A stretch of DNA of 64,000 nt. Source: Candidatus Limnocylindrales bacterium. Lineage in GTDB: Bacteria; Moduliflexota; Moduliflexia; Moduliflexales; JAUQPW01. The translations under genes and the position numbers were made by a program. The notes beneath the pieces are model-generated. The model did not search any database, was not told the DNA's origin, and was given only the letters and a program-made list of their open reading frames with translations. The DNA lies in contig DATMBG010000025.1 of the NCBI GenBank assembly GCA_035559535.1, forward strand, positions 1-64,000. The letters run 5' to 3'. Shown piece after piece: positions 8,884 to 18,205 of this stretch (position 1 is the first letter of the stretch; each line of letters begins with the position of its first letter).

Positions 8884-9034
8884 CCTATAGGCACCAGGTT
8901 AAGGCGCCTCCATCCGGTCCCTCCTCCGTTTCACAGAGGAGGGGACTTCACTTCAAAGTTCCTTCCCCTGCAAAGCGGGGGAAGGTTAGGAAGCGGGTGC
9001 CCCCATGGATCTTACTCTTATCCTGGTGCCTAGA
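8884..9034. repeat. Hairpin-rich element with TAGGCACCAGG inverted ends
   Basis: TAGGCACCAGGTTAAG near 8888 faces CTTATCCTGGTGCCTA ending near 9032, giving an imperfect terminal inverted repeat around about 110 bp. Two internal hairpins are visible: CCCTCCTCC with GGAGGGG, and CCTTCCCC with GGGGGAAGG. A 60-codon open frame in this interval is a by-product of the repeats. The element sits directly before the GT2 gene at 9118. Confidence 0.5.
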
Positions 9035-9117
9035 GAGATGATCTCAGTTTTTGGATGCGTAGGTTGGCAGGGTTAGTTCTTACCTCTCCGATTCCATTTC
9101 AAGGGAAGGAGGTATAG

Positions 9118-10068
9118 ATGAACAGATTGGAAAAAGAAAATACAACTCCGGATATTTCCATTTGTATTGCCACCTTTCGTCGACCGCAGGGTCTGACCCG
9201 ACTACTCGATAGTTTACAGCGACTCTCGGGTACAAAGGATTTCACCTTGGAAATCATCGTGATCGATAACGATGCTGCAGAGACGGCCCGGCCTGTTGTG
9301 GAGGAACTGAAGAGTAGGTATACCTGCCTGAGATACGGGGTTGAGCCAAGACAGAATATCTCCCACGCCCGGAACCGGGCTGTAGAGCAGGCCCGAGGGA
9401 CCTGGATTGCTTTTATTGATGATGATGAAGTAGCCGGAGAAAACTGGCTTGCGGAATATTGGCAGATGATCCGTAAAATCCCCGGAGACGGTTATTTCGG
9501 TCCTGTACTACCCCGGCTGGAGAAAGCTGGTCCTTCCTGGCTAGACCCGGAGGTTTTTTTTAGCAGACCCCGCTATCCCAGCGGTACCAGGTTAAAGTTT
9601 TATCAAACCCGTACGGGTAATGCTTTCATCCGCCGTTCCCTTTTTAATCGACATAAGTTTGATCCCTTTTACGGTCTTACGGGGGGTGGAGACACCGAAC
9701 TTTTCTCACGGATGATGGAGAGTGGGGCAAAATTTTTTTGGTGTGATACAGCCCAGGTGTTTGAATATATTCCTTCACATCGTTTAACCTTCAAATGGCT
9801 CCTGCAGCGTGCCTTTCGCAAGGGTGTGGCTTATACTTACCTGCAGAGACGACGATCCCCACGCTACTCCCGACAGATGATTGAGCTCCTGAAGGCCCTG
9901 GCAGGTATTTTTGTTTTTGCCTCTATTCTGCCGCTGGAAGTATTTCGCGGCCGTACTGCTATCCTCAAGGGGCTCTTACGCCTTTGTGTTCAAGTCGGGC
10001 ATCTATGGGCCTTCTTGAACCTGACCTACGAAGAATACAAAGTCGAAGGGATGATACCCGGAAATTAA
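9118..10068 (+). CDS. Family 2 glycosyltransferase
   Basis: This is a 316-residue GT-A fold glycosyltransferase. The N-terminal beta strand and nucleotide site (PDISICIATFRRPQGLTRLL) are clear. VIDND follows, then the ARNRAVEQARG helix and the metal/nucleotide-binding FIDDDEVAGENWL near residue 100. A hydrophobic stretch near 265-300 (LAGIFVFASILPLEVF) suggests a membrane association tail. It starts at ATG with an excellent GGAGG site. It stands alone on the plus strand between glycan genes on the minus strand. It probably transfers a sugar from a nucleotide donor during surface glycan assembly. Donor and acceptor are unknown. Confidence 0.88.
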   Translation: MNRLEKENTTPDISICIATFRRPQGLTRLLDSLQRLSGTKDFTLEIIVIDNDAAETARPVVEELKSRYTCLRYGVEPRQNISHARNRAVEQARGTWIAFIDDDEVAGENWLAEYWQMIRKIPGDGYFGPVLPRLEKAGPSWLDPEVFFSRPRYPSGTRLKFYQTRTGNAFIRRSLFNRHKFDPFYGLTGGGDTELFSRMMESGAKFFWCDTAQVFEYIPSHRLTFKWLLQRAFRKGVAYTYLQRRRSPRYSRQMIELLKALAGIFVFASILPLEVFRGRTAILKGLLRLCVQVGHLWAFLNLTYEEYKVEGMIPGN

Positions 10069-10203
10069 AAAAATTCCCACCCTCTCCCGAATTGGCCGTC
10101 CGAAAAATCTACTCAACCTGGGGAGATATCCGGGCTGGGAACCTTTACCAGAGACGACCTGGGCCTCTAAGTGGATCATCCCGGAGATCTTCTATTTTTT
10201 AGC

Positions 10204-11133
10204 CTACCCTCCTTCCGTTGTCATCTTCCGTTTCTTATGCCAATTCCTTCTTAATTTTCTAAGTCGTAAAATCATCCCCCTTTGCTTAAAATTCTGGATA
10301 AGGTTTCTACTGCCCAAGACCCAGTATCCAAAACCAACAACCAGGAGACCGAGAAGGACCATGGCTTTCAACCACGAATAGTCTCGATTTCGTACGGTTC
10401 TCCAAAAGACTAGAAACCTCTCCCTCTGGGTCAAGGGTCTGGCAGCTACAATCTTACGGTATTTTTGACTGCTCTTTCCGTAAATAAAAACTTTCTGGAA
10501 ATGTTTACCGACCCCATCGATTTCCAGGTGCCGTACCCGAATTTGGGGAGAATAATGAACCACTTCGCAAGAATACTTGGCCATACATTGGTGAATGAAA
10601 ATGGTATCAGATCCTCGGATCCTTTCGACAAATGGCCCTATTTCGGCAAATAGTTCCTTTCGAATGGCCATATTTCCTGCATAGCCGTAATAGAGTTCTT
10701 TTATTTTACTGGTGAAGACATAGTGGTCTTTTTCATTCTCATAGTCGGCCAGCAGGGAGAGTAAAAAAGAGTCTCTGGCAAATCGGAGACTTCCTATGAC
10801 GATGCCAACCTCGGGATGGGCCATGGCCTCCTTTATTCCCTGTAACCAGTCCTTGAAGGGGACACAATCGGAGTCGGTAAAGGCAATAATCTTACCCTTT
10901 GCCTCCCGGACCCCTCGGTTACGGGCTGCGTAAGCCCCTCGCCTTCCTTCCGAGATCAGCCTGACCCGGGGATATCGTTTCACAATCCTGACTGAGGCGT
11001 CGGTGGAATTATTATCAACCATGACAATCTCATACCGTTCCCGGGGATAGTCCTGGGAAAGTAATCCTTCAATACACTCCATAAGATATCGCTCCGAATT
11101 GTGGAAGGGTACAACAATGGAAACGTCTATCAT
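10204..11133 (-). CDS. Family 2 glycosyltransferase with C-terminal membrane segment
   Basis: The 309-residue protein has the GT2 signature VSIVVPFHNSERYLMECI, the donor-binding VDNNSTD, AYAARNRGVREAKG and the metal-binding FTDSDCVP near residue 90. A later GSDTIF segment corresponds to the acceptor/ED region. One hydrophobic helix lies near 265-285 (MVLLGLLVVGFGYWVLG), and the C-terminus is rich in Arg and Lys. The ATG is preceded by AGAGGA at proper spacing. It converges with the GT2 gene at 9118. A role in surface glycan assembly is inferred from neighbours. Confidence 0.88.
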   Translation of the reverse strand: MIDVSIVVPFHNSERYLMECIEGLLSQDYPRERYEIVMVDNNSTDASVRIVKRYPRVRLISEGRRGAYAARNRGVREAKGKIIAFTDSDCVPFKDWLQGIKEAMAHPEVGIVIGSLRFARDSFLLSLLADYENEKDHYVFTSKIKELYYGYAGNMAIRKELFAEIGPFVERIRGSDTIFIHQCMAKYSCEVVHYSPQIRVRHLEIDGVGKHFQKVFIYGKSSQKYRKIVAARPLTQRERFLVFWRTVRNRDYSWLKAMVLLGLLVVGFGYWVLGSRNLIQNFKQRGMILRLRKLRRNWHKKRKMTTEGG

Positions 11134-11549
11134 AACTATCCTCTTGTGGATATCGGAGAAAAAATTCTCAAACCCTGGCCTTTACACCCACCCGGTAAAT
11201 GGATTTCAGAATTTTCTACTCCTCAAGTTTTTCCCGGATGCCCTCCTCCAGCTTTTACCTGGTATTGGCTTTAACCAGAATCACAGGGTTTTATTTTTGA
11301 CCCAAAACCTATAAGAATAGTTTTTATAGATCTAAATTAACTTTATCTAACTAATAAAAATCTAAACTAGTCCAAGAATATTAGTTACCTTTACAAGGTA
11401 TAAACTTACATAATTTAATTAAAGATATTTACAATTCTTTTTTATTAAGAAGTAGGTTTTCTTACAGATTCAGGTTTTATAATCCTATTTTTTCTCGTCT
11501 TCTCCTCCCAACAGATCGGAGGCTCTTCCCCGTCGGACTAAAGCAGGCC
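11134..11549. other. AT-rich intergenic region
   Basis: These roughly 415 bp separate two minus-strand genes. The part from 11330 to 11480 is very AT-rich and likely contains the promoter of the GT2 gene at 10204-11133. No RNA gene, repeat family or conserved open frame was recognised. Confidence 0.4.
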
Positions 11550-13187
11550 CTAAGGGGGATGGAATAAATCATCAAACTGAATTTTAATGGAGTCCCCCAT
11601 AAGGGGAATATTCATCGTGAGGATTCTTCCCCTGACCGGAGGAACATAGTCTTTGTACTCATAAATGGCCAGCGTAACCCCCTGGAGCGTAGAACGGTTA
11701 GAAGAGATGGGGATTCTTTTACGTAACACAAATTTATCCGTTTTAACTTCTTCCCTTAGCCATTCTAAGGGGGAGGATTTAAACGGTTTATCCTCCATGA
11801 CCACATACCCTACGCCAAAATTCCGAAGGATCTCATAGATCTGATCTCGACGGGTAATCCGTTCTTCAACAATGTAATCCATCCGGGAAGTGACCAGCAT
11901 CTTATCGGCCCGAAGCACAATCAAATCTCGATAGGGGTCGTGTTTTCTGGTGAAAAATACAAAGTAGCCGGAATCTATATCGGCGCTGAATAAAATGCTT
12001 TCTCCCTTTCTATTCTCGGTTACATACTGGGCTGCTGATTCGTACCCTTCGGCATATTCAGGTTGGGATAGAAAAGCAAGGTATGTTTGATAGGCCACAG
12101 TGAAAATAAGAAGGGAGGAAAGAAGAATTTTCCAGGAACGATAGGGAAAAAGATGAACGGAGGTGGCCGCAAAAAGACAAAAAGCCGGAATCCAATAAAT
12201 GCTATAGCGAGCCTCCCTGGCCCCGGTACAGGTAATTTCTACGTAAAAGATCCCGATCCACAGTAAAAATAAGATGGCCCGTTTATCCCTTCGGTATAAG
12301 GATCCGCCCAGAGAAACCAGACTAAGGATCAAAACCGGTAAAGTCAGTTGCTCTTGCCAGAGAGCCCGGGGATAATACAGGATAGGGGATAATCCGACTC
12401 TGGAAGATAGAGACTTCTGGGCTACCCAGGAGATATTGGTCTGGGAAAATTTAAGGGTTAAGGGAATAAGGGGAAGAAGAAGCAAAAAAGTAAGAATGAC
12501 GGCCAGAATGACTTCTTTTGCCAGGAGCTTCCGAACCCCCCGGGTCAAAAGGAGATAAAGCAAGAAGATGGGAAGCATGAAGATGGCCAGATGTTTGGCG
12601 TAGACGCTTAATGAGAAGCTTATCGCAAAGGCATAGGCATATTTGCTTTTATCTGTTTGAACAAATCTATAAAAGAAATACGCGGTGACCAGGATAAGAG
12701 CTAGAGTGGGAATCTCAGATAGAACAACTCTAGAGAAGCCGACGATAAAAGGAGTGGTTGCAAATAAGGCAGACGAAAACAAAGCAATCTTTTCATCGTA
12801 GAGGGTTTTTATTAAGAAAAACCAGGCGATAACCGCCCCCAACATAAAGAAGACAATGGCCCACCTTGCGGAAAAGACGGAAACTCCTAAAACTGTATAA
12901 AAAGGAACTTCGGCCACACTTAAGAGGAGGGGATGATGTCCCAGGGAAAGGGCCGGGTACCTTGCATAGTATTGGTAGGTATACGCCATGGCATGGGTAA
13001 GGGGGAGATCCTTTAGGAGATCATAAAAGTAAACCCCGTTCATGAGATACCGGGGCATATCTCCTTGGAGAGAGACAATCTCCTCGTGGGTTATCCCTTT
13101 TGTTGCCAGCAGAAGCACCAGACTACCCAGGAGAAGGAGATATAGAATTGATTGAACCGAACGGTGATAAGAATTCCCTAATTCCAT
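11550..13187 (-). CDS. GT39-like (ArnT/PMT family) membrane glycosyltransferase
   Basis: The 545-residue protein has about 10-12 hydrophobic helices over residues 15-370 and a soluble C-terminal part of roughly 150 residues. The first periplasmic loop contains the acidic and His-rich signature region (GDMPRYLMNG, YARYPALSLGHHPLLL) typical of dolichyl/undecaprenyl-phosphate sugar transferases of the GT39/PMT superfamily. Such enzymes use polyprenyl-phosphate sugars on the outer face of the inner membrane. The start has a modest AGGAC site. It neighbours GT2 genes and the FAD oxidoreductase, consistent with a glycan or glycoprotein modification cluster. Confidence 0.8.
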   Translation of the reverse strand: MELGNSYHRSVQSILYLLLLGSLVLLLATKGITHEEIVSLQGDMPRYLMNGVYFYDLLKDLPLTHAMAYTYQYYARYPALSLGHHPLLLSVAEVPFYTVLGVSVFSARWAIVFFMLGAVIAWFFLIKTLYDEKIALFSSALFATTPFIVGFSRVVLSEIPTLALILVTAYFFYRFVQTDKSKYAYAFAISFSLSVYAKHLAIFMLPIFLLYLLLTRGVRKLLAKEVILAVILTFLLLLPLIPLTLKFSQTNISWVAQKSLSSRVGLSPILYYPRALWQEQLTLPVLILSLVSLGGSLYRRDKRAILFLLWIGIFYVEITCTGAREARYSIYWIPAFCLFAATSVHLFPYRSWKILLSSLLIFTVAYQTYLAFLSQPEYAEGYESAAQYVTENRKGESILFSADIDSGYFVFFTRKHDPYRDLIVLRADKMLVTSRMDYIVEERITRRDQIYEILRNFGVGYVVMEDKPFKSSPLEWLREEVKTDKFVLRKRIPISSNRSTLQGVTLAIYEYKDYVPPVRGRILTMNIPLMGDSIKIQFDDLFHPP

Positions 13188-13372
13188 AGAAAAGTCCTAC
13201 CCAACTTCCTTATATTATTTATAAAATATTACCCCGGTAATTGTAAAGGTAGCCCCATGTAGGGTCCCTCCTTGCTGGGCAACCTCACCGCTATGGGGGA
13301 CAGTCCTGAGCCCCTACCAGACTGCATCCGGGCCAGGACCTCCGCAGAGGAATCTTGACGATATCCTTGTAC

Positions 13373-13392
13373 GGGCGCAAGGCTTTGCGCCC
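13373..13392. repeat. Short GGGCGCAA/TTGCGCCC hairpin
   Basis: The eight-base arms GGGCGCAA and TTGCGCCC are separated by GGCT, with CGTAC and TTACG extending the pairing imperfectly. This is a compact intergenic palindrome with no T-run. It lies in the 320-bp gap between the FAD oxidoreductase and the GT39-like gene. Confidence 0.45.
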
Positions 13393-13420
13393 TTACGGTC
13401 TCTTCTCATAGGGACTTTCA

Positions 13421-13500
13421 GGGATAGATTTTTTCTAACCTGACCCCCTTCCCTCGCAGGGAAGGGGAGTCGGAGGGGTCAGATTCCAAAAATCTACCCC
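13421..13500. repeat. 80-bp inverted-repeat element abutting the oxidoreductase stop
   Basis: GGGATAGATTTTTTCTAACC (13421) faces GATTCCAAAAATCTACCCC (ending 13500). An inner stem CCCCTTCCCT/AGGGAAGGGG lies between them. The element ends six bases from the stop codon of the FAD oxidoreductase and may serve as its 3' hairpin. The segment CTAACCTGACCCC resembles CTAACCTAACCCC near 35920, so it belongs to a dispersed family. Confidence 0.5.
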
Positions 13501-13506
13501 CAAAGG

Positions 13507-15381
13507 TTACCCGGGGTTCCAAGGTTTGGTTTGATCTTCTTCTTGAACCTGCCGTCGTATCAGAGAAGCATAGGCCCCCATCATCCAGTTTCTGAGCCAG
13601 GCACCTCCATATCCCAGTCCGAACCCCACCAATCCCATCTCCACAAGACCCGTGAAGGCACCCTCCCAGGTTACCTTAAATCCCGGTAGATATTGACCCA
13701 GCAAGGATAAATTTGGCCTAATCAGAGGACCTCCCTTCAGAAGAAGTATCCCCACGGCCAGAAAGGTTCCTATTCCTCCAACCGAGCCTAAGGCAATTCC
13801 CATGGCGAGAGGATCTAGCTTTGCGAAGGCAGCCTCGATGATTTTGTCCGGGGATAGAGGCTGATCAGTTTCCCTTGGGCCTACACAGGTCGGAATCAGA
13901 CGGTCTCCACCTCCTTTCAAAAAATCTATCTTCTCTGAAAGGATCGACTTCCGGGTCTTGGCTTCCTCTCGGATCTCTTCATGGTACTCCATCTCCGTGT
14001 TTACCGACCAGACATCGTGTTTTTCACCCACAATGTTTTGTGCAGCGTAAATTCCCGTTAGCATAGAGTGATCCTGATTATTATAGCGATGAAGTCCATT
14101 TCGACCGATGGTTTGAAGATTTGAGAAAGTTTCCAGATAGGTTCTCAGGGTTCTCAAATTTTCGTGATAGTTCTGATCATAGACCGGATAGGCTTTTTTC
14201 ATACGAACCACGGTTCCATCTTCTACCTCTCCGGGATCCACCAACCCGATCTGTGTGCACTCTTTAATTCCCAATTCTATGAGCTGATCTTGGGACCAAT
14301 GCCACGGGTCATCCTTATCCCATAGAAAATATTCAAGTCCCAGGGAGGTTCGTGAGGGATCCGGAACCATATCGGGACTCCAGTTCTTGTAATTTTGGAT
14401 TCGCCCCATCCTGACCTCCGGGGAATGAATATAAATCCAATTATCTGGAAAAACGGATTCCCGTCGAACGATAAGTACGACGGTCAGATAATCCCGGTAA
14501 CGAAGGTAATTGGCAGCCCTTAAGACTTCCTCCGGTGGCCTGGGATCCAGGGCCTGGATAAGCTCCCGAAGGGGCATGGTAGAGATAAAATGCTCACCGT
14601 CAAACTCAACCAACTCACCAGAGTCGGTACGACCATACACGCACTCCACCCGTCCCTGGCGGTGTCGTATTTTCTCAACCTTTACGCCCCGAATCGTCCT
14701 GTGACCTTTGGCAGCCAGGAGTTCTTCGCAACGCTCCCACATCATACCGGGTCCGAGCCGGGGATAATTAAAACGCTCGATAAGTGTGGTGATAATTTGT
14801 CCGTCCCGGGTTCGCCCGGAACCCAGCAGGGCGTTCCTTATGGCTTCATACAAAGACAGGTTTTTAATGCGTTGTGAAGCCCAATCTGCAGAAATCTCCG
14901 TACAGGGGATGCCCCAGACCTTCTCGGTATAAGTTTTAAAGAAGATCTGATATAAGCGATAGCCAAACCGATTGGATACCCACTGCTCAAAGGTGGTCTC
15001 TTCTTCACTGGGAAACAGTCTGGCTTTGGTATAGCTTACCCCAACCAGGAAAGCTTCTACGGGCCCTAATCCCGTCAGTGCATTGGCTGCTTTCAAGGGA
15101 TAATCAAAAAAATGCCCTCTATAGTGGATCCGTGAAAGCCGCGGTCGGACCAGGAAGTCTTCAGAAAGGATTTCCCGCCATATTTCATTGATGAGGGGAA
15201 TTTTAGAAAAAAATCGATGCCCTCCAATATCAAACCGATAACCTCGATAGTTAACGGTACGCGAGAGGCCCCCCACTTGCTGATCGGCTTCCAGGATCGT
15301 AGAAGGTACATTGAGTTTGGATAACTCATAGGCTGCAGTTAATCCGGCAGGTCCTGCTCCAATAATGAGGGTATGTGACAT
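13507..15381 (-). CDS. FAD-dependent oxidoreductase (UDP-galactopyranose mutase-like) with membrane tail
   Basis: From the preferred start the protein has 624 residues. IIGAGPAGLTAAYEL at the N-terminus is the FAD dinucleotide motif. GGLSRTVNYRGYRFDIGGHRF follows as in the amine oxidase/UGM/protoporphyrinogen-oxidase-like group, and there is a late RNGLHRYNNQDHSM segment as in that group. The family part ends near residue 490. After it comes an unusual extension with two hydrophobic helices (near 530-545 and 590-605). ATG at 15381 is chosen over an upstream ATG at 15417 because AGGAG lies ten bases before it. It probably acts on a sugar or lipid intermediate of the adjacent glycan genes. Reaction unproven. 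Confidence 0.8.
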   Translation of the reverse strand: MSHTLIIGAGPAGLTAAYELSKLNVPSTILEADQQVGGLSRTVNYRGYRFDIGGHRFFSKIPLINEIWREILSEDFLVRPRLSRIHYRGHFFDYPLKAANALTGLGPVEAFLVGVSYTKARLFPSEEETTFEQWVSNRFGYRLYQIFFKTYTEKVWGIPCTEISADWASQRIKNLSLYEAIRNALLGSGRTRDGQIITTLIERFNYPRLGPGMMWERCEELLAAKGHRTIRGVKVEKIRHRQGRVECVYGRTDSGELVEFDGEHFISTMPLRELIQALDPRPPEEVLRAANYLRYRDYLTVVLIVRRESVFPDNWIYIHSPEVRMGRIQNYKNWSPDMVPDPSRTSLGLEYFLWDKDDPWHWSQDQLIELGIKECTQIGLVDPGEVEDGTVVRMKKAYPVYDQNYHENLRTLRTYLETFSNLQTIGRNGLHRYNNQDHSMLTGIYAAQNIVGEKHDVWSVNTEMEYHEEIREEAKTRKSILSEKIDFLKGGGDRLIPTCVGPRETDQPLSPDKIIEAAFAKLDPLAMGIALGSVGGIGTFLAVGILLLKGGPLIRPNLSLLGQYLPGFKVTWEGAFTGLVEMGLVGFGLGYGGAWLRNWMMGAYASLIRRQVQEEDQTKPWNPG

Positions 15382-15811
15382 ATTTTCTTTTCTCCTAGTT
15401 TTTATCAAGTTTTTCATATTCTACAATTTGTATGCCAGTTATATTTTATGCATTAAAATAGAAAAATATAGCTAATATTATCTAATTAAGATATTTTTAG
15501 TCTGAAAATTTTAAAATAGGTGAAGGGCTCTGTAGGGAGGAAAAAGCGAAGATGGGAGAAAATCCCGTCATATCCTTATCCCCATGGATTCAGAGTTTCT
15601 GACGGTCGGATAGGGAATAATCCAAAATTATTTCGAAAGAAGCAAAAGGAAGGACTTTGAAGGGTTAAACTTCACCCTCTTAGGGGAGGAAGAAAGGAGT
15701 TGTTAGGCCACGAAATCCTCTGAATAAATTCCGGTTATCTCTTCGGAATTCCCCCCAGATGACTTGGGGTTTAACTTCACCCTTTTCCCGAGGGGGATAA
15801 GGGGTACCCTC
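15382..15811. other. Intergenic region with direct repeats
   Basis: An AT-rich part (15420-15510) likely holds the oxidoreductase promoter. Two direct copies of a TTTAACTTCACCCT word, followed by G-rich arms, occur near 15665 and 15770 (TTAAACTTCACCCTCTTAGG and TTTAACTTCACCCTTTTCCC). No gene was recognised. Confidence 0.35.
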
Positions 15812-16702
15812 CTATCGGCTCAGTCTGGTCAGGTAAATTCCTCCCAAAATGGCGATTCCTCCAAGATCTTGCAAAAGCGTTAAGCGCTCTCCTAAGAAAA
15901 GCCAGGCAAAAACTACGGATACGACTGGAGTTAAATTACTATAGACCGCCGTTTTGGCACTCCCTATTTTTTTCAACCCCATATGCCAGATAATATAAGA
16001 ACCGGCAATGGCTAGACTGAAGGAATACCCAAACCCGAGCCAGCCGTAGAAACTTACCCGGCTCCAGTCCTGATGTGCCAGCTCCTTCACCGAAGCCAGG
16101 ATCAGGAAAGGAGTTCCACAGGCCATGATACAGGTGGTTACTTTAAGATAGGAATATTTTTGAAGAAGCGGTTTAGAAAAGACGATACGAACAGACCAGA
16201 AAAAAGCTGCTGCCAGCGTCAGCAAATCTCCTTGCAAATACTCCTTAGAAAAACTTAAACCTTTTCCCTGGGCTCCACCCAGGATGATAAGAAAAACCCC
16301 TAGAAAGGAAAGTAAAATTCCGTACCAATTAAAAAGAGAAACCTTTTCCAATCGAAAAATTACGTTTAATAGGGCCACAAAGACAGGCCCTATGGACAGG
16401 ATAAGGGCCGAATTACTGGCCGTGGTAAGATAAATTCCCTTGATAAAAAAAATCTGATGCAGGGTATTCCCTATAAAACCCAGGAATAAAAACTTGGGCC
16501 AATCCCTTCGATCCACGGTCAGATCTTTCTCCGTCAGCCGAAGAATACTAAACACTAACGTTACAGCCAGTGCAAATCGTAAACTGTTAAAACTCAGGGG
16601 GGACATCTCCCGCAGGGTTGTTTTAACAATGGAAAAATTAATTCCCCAAATGAATACAACTCCTAACAACCAGAGATCAACAGAAGAGAAATGCTTTCCC
16701 AT
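15812..16702 (-). CDS. EamA/DMT-family transporter
   Basis: This is a 296-residue drug/metabolite transporter with two tandem EamA domains (about 10-145 and 160-295) and ten hydrophobic helices. Typical features are the N-terminal LLGVVFIWGINFSIVKTTL and the second-half opening LAAAFFWSVRIVFSKPLL. ATG at 16702 is favoured over an in-frame TTG one codon upstream. No good Shine-Dalgarno site is visible for either. It lies 66 bp after the livF-like gene but is transcribed in the same direction and could be a read-through partner. Substrates of such exporters (amino acids, metabolites) cannot be predicted here. Confidence 0.85.
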   Translation of the reverse strand: MGKHFSSVDLWLLGVVFIWGINFSIVKTTLREMSPLSFNSLRFALAVTLVFSILRLTEKDLTVDRRDWPKFLFLGFIGNTLHQIFFIKGIYLTTASNSALILSIGPVFVALLNVIFRLEKVSLFNWYGILLSFLGVFLIILGGAQGKGLSFSKEYLQGDLLTLAAAFFWSVRIVFSKPLLQKYSYLKVTTCIMACGTPFLILASVKELAHQDWSRVSFYGWLGFGYSFSLAIAGSYIIWHMGLKKIGSAKTAVYSNLTPVVSVVFAWLFLGERLTLLQDLGGIAILGGIYLTRLSR

Positions 16703-16768
16703 CAAAGTATAGAGTACAGAGGTACAGGGTTAAACTTTATCTCCCCGTATCGGTACCCATCAGCCACT

Positions 16769-17473
16769 TTACAATCCCAGATATGCCTTCTGCACATGGA
16801 TATTCTGGAGCAGTTCTGCCCCGGTTCCCTCGAGGACTATGCGCCCGTTTTGCAGAACATACCCGCGGGTGGAGATTCCCAGGGCATGAAAGATATTCTG
16901 TTCTACAAGTAGAATGGTAGTTCCGGATCGATTCACTTCTTTAATCACTTCAAACATATTTTTAACCACCTGAGGAGCGAGACCTAAAGAAGGCTCATCC
17001 AGCAGGAGCAATTGGGGTAAAGACATTAATCCTCGTCCGATAGCCAGCATCTGTTGTTCACCTCCACTTAAGGTACCGGCAATCTGATATTTTCGTTCCT
17101 CTAAAATAGGAAAGAGCCGAAATATCCGGGCAAGGGTTTCTTTCCTCTTTTGTCGGGCCCTGGGTACATAAGCGCCTAATTCCAGATTTTCTAATACTGT
17201 CAGTGTGGTAAAGAGCTTTCGTCCTTCTGGAATATGACTGATACCGGCTTCTACAATTTGAGCCGGTGATTTATTTTCAATGGGTTCACCCCGAAATCTT
17301 AGCCTTCCAGATCGGGGATGTAGAAGTCCGGAGATGGTCTTCAAAAGCGTTGTTTTTCCGGCTCCATTCGCGCCAACGATGGATACAATTTCCCCTGAAT
17401 CGATCTTTAACGAGACATCCCATAGGACTTGTAGATCTCCGTAGTAAACCTGTATACACTCGATCTCCAGCAT
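16769..17473 (-). CDS. livF: Branched-chain amino acid-type ABC transporter ATPase LivF
   Basis: The 234-residue ABC ATPase has Walker A GANGAGKTTLLKT, the signature LSGGEQQMLAIGR, Walker B LLLLDEPSLGLAP and the switch His (LLVEQNIFHAL). The length and the IVLEGTGAELLQN-type ending match LivF. It follows livG by 15 bp and completes a four-gene livHMGF set reading leftward. It energises uptake of branched-chain amino acids or other small carboxylates or amides, because this family has drifted widely in substrate. Confidence 0.92.
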   Translation of the reverse strand: MLEIECIQVYYGDLQVLWDVSLKIDSGEIVSIVGANGAGKTTLLKTISGLLHPRSGRLRFRGEPIENKSPAQIVEAGISHIPEGRKLFTTLTVLENLELGAYVPRARQKRKETLARIFRLFPILEERKYQIAGTLSGGEQQMLAIGRGLMSLPQLLLLDEPSLGLAPQVVKNMFEVIKEVNRSGTTILLVEQNIFHALGISTRGYVLQNGRIVLEGTGAELLQNIHVQKAYLGL

Positions 17474-17488
17474 ATTCCTCTTCTTCTC

Positions 17489-18205
17489 TCAGAGGACCTC
17501 TCCCAAATAAGCTTCGACAACCCTTTTATCCCTGGAAACCATCTCCGGGCTCCCATCGGCAATTTTCTCTCCGTGGTGGAGGACTACGATTCGATCGGAG
17601 AGGGACATAACCGCCTTCAAGACATGTTCGATGATCAGAATGGTGATGCCCTGCTCTCGGATTTTACGGATAAGCTGGATCATCCGGTCCACTTCCGTAG
17701 GATTAAGTCCTGCCAGGACCTCATCCAAAAGGAGCAGGTCTGGCTGCGTAGCCAGGGCCCGGGCCATCTCTAAACGCTTCCGGTCTGAAATCGTCAGGGT
17801 TTTCGCAAGAAATCCCCTTTTCTCAAAGAGTCCTAGGGATTTAAGGATCTCTGAGGCCCGAAGACGGGCTTCTGGAACTCCCCGGGTTCGATTGAAAGCC
17901 CCTATCAGGACATTTTCAAAGGTAGTCAGGTTGGGAAAGGGTTGTACGATCTGAAAAGTTCGGGCGAGGCCCAGTTGACAAATTTCATGGGGGGTTCGTC
18001 CTATAAGGGATAGACCTTTGAAGAAGATTTCTCCTTCATCAGGTTTCAGATACCCCGAAATGAGACTGAACAGCGTGGTCTTTCCGGCCCCATTGGGTCC
18101 GATGACCCCGACGATCTCCCCTTTATCTACCTGGAGATCGACCCCGGCCACGGCTTTCAATCCTCCGAAGGATTTGGTTAATCTGTGAACTTCCAACAGG
18201 CTCAT
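17489..18205 (-). CDS. livG: Branched-chain amino acid-type ABC transporter ATPase LivG
   Basis: The 238-residue ABC ATPase has Walker A GPNGAGKTTLFSLI and Walker B LLLLDEVLAGLNPTE. The signature is LTISDRKRLEMARALA, the divergent form used by many LivG proteins in place of LSGGQ. A late IIEHVLKAVMSLSDRIVVLH contains the switch His. Its ATG overlaps the stop of livM by 4 bases, implying translational coupling. It pairs with LivF to form the asymmetric ATPase dimer on the LivHM permease. Confidence 0.92.
   Translation of the reverse strand: MSLLEVHRLTKSFGGLKAVAGVDLQVDKGEIVGVIGPNGAGKTTLFSLISGYLKPDEGEIFFKGLSLIGRTPHEICQLGLARTFQIVQPFPNLTTFENVLIGAFNRTRGVPEARLRASEILKSLGLFEKRGFLAKTLTISDRKRLEMARALATQPDLLLLDEVLAGLNPTEVDRMIQLIRKIREQGITILIIEHVLKAVMSLSDRIVVLHHGEKIADGSPEMVSRDKRVVEAYLGEVL

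Noticed and set aside
8859-9041. 60-codon open frame before the GT2 gene
   Set aside because: It falls inside a hairpin-rich repeat element and encodes no recognisable protein.
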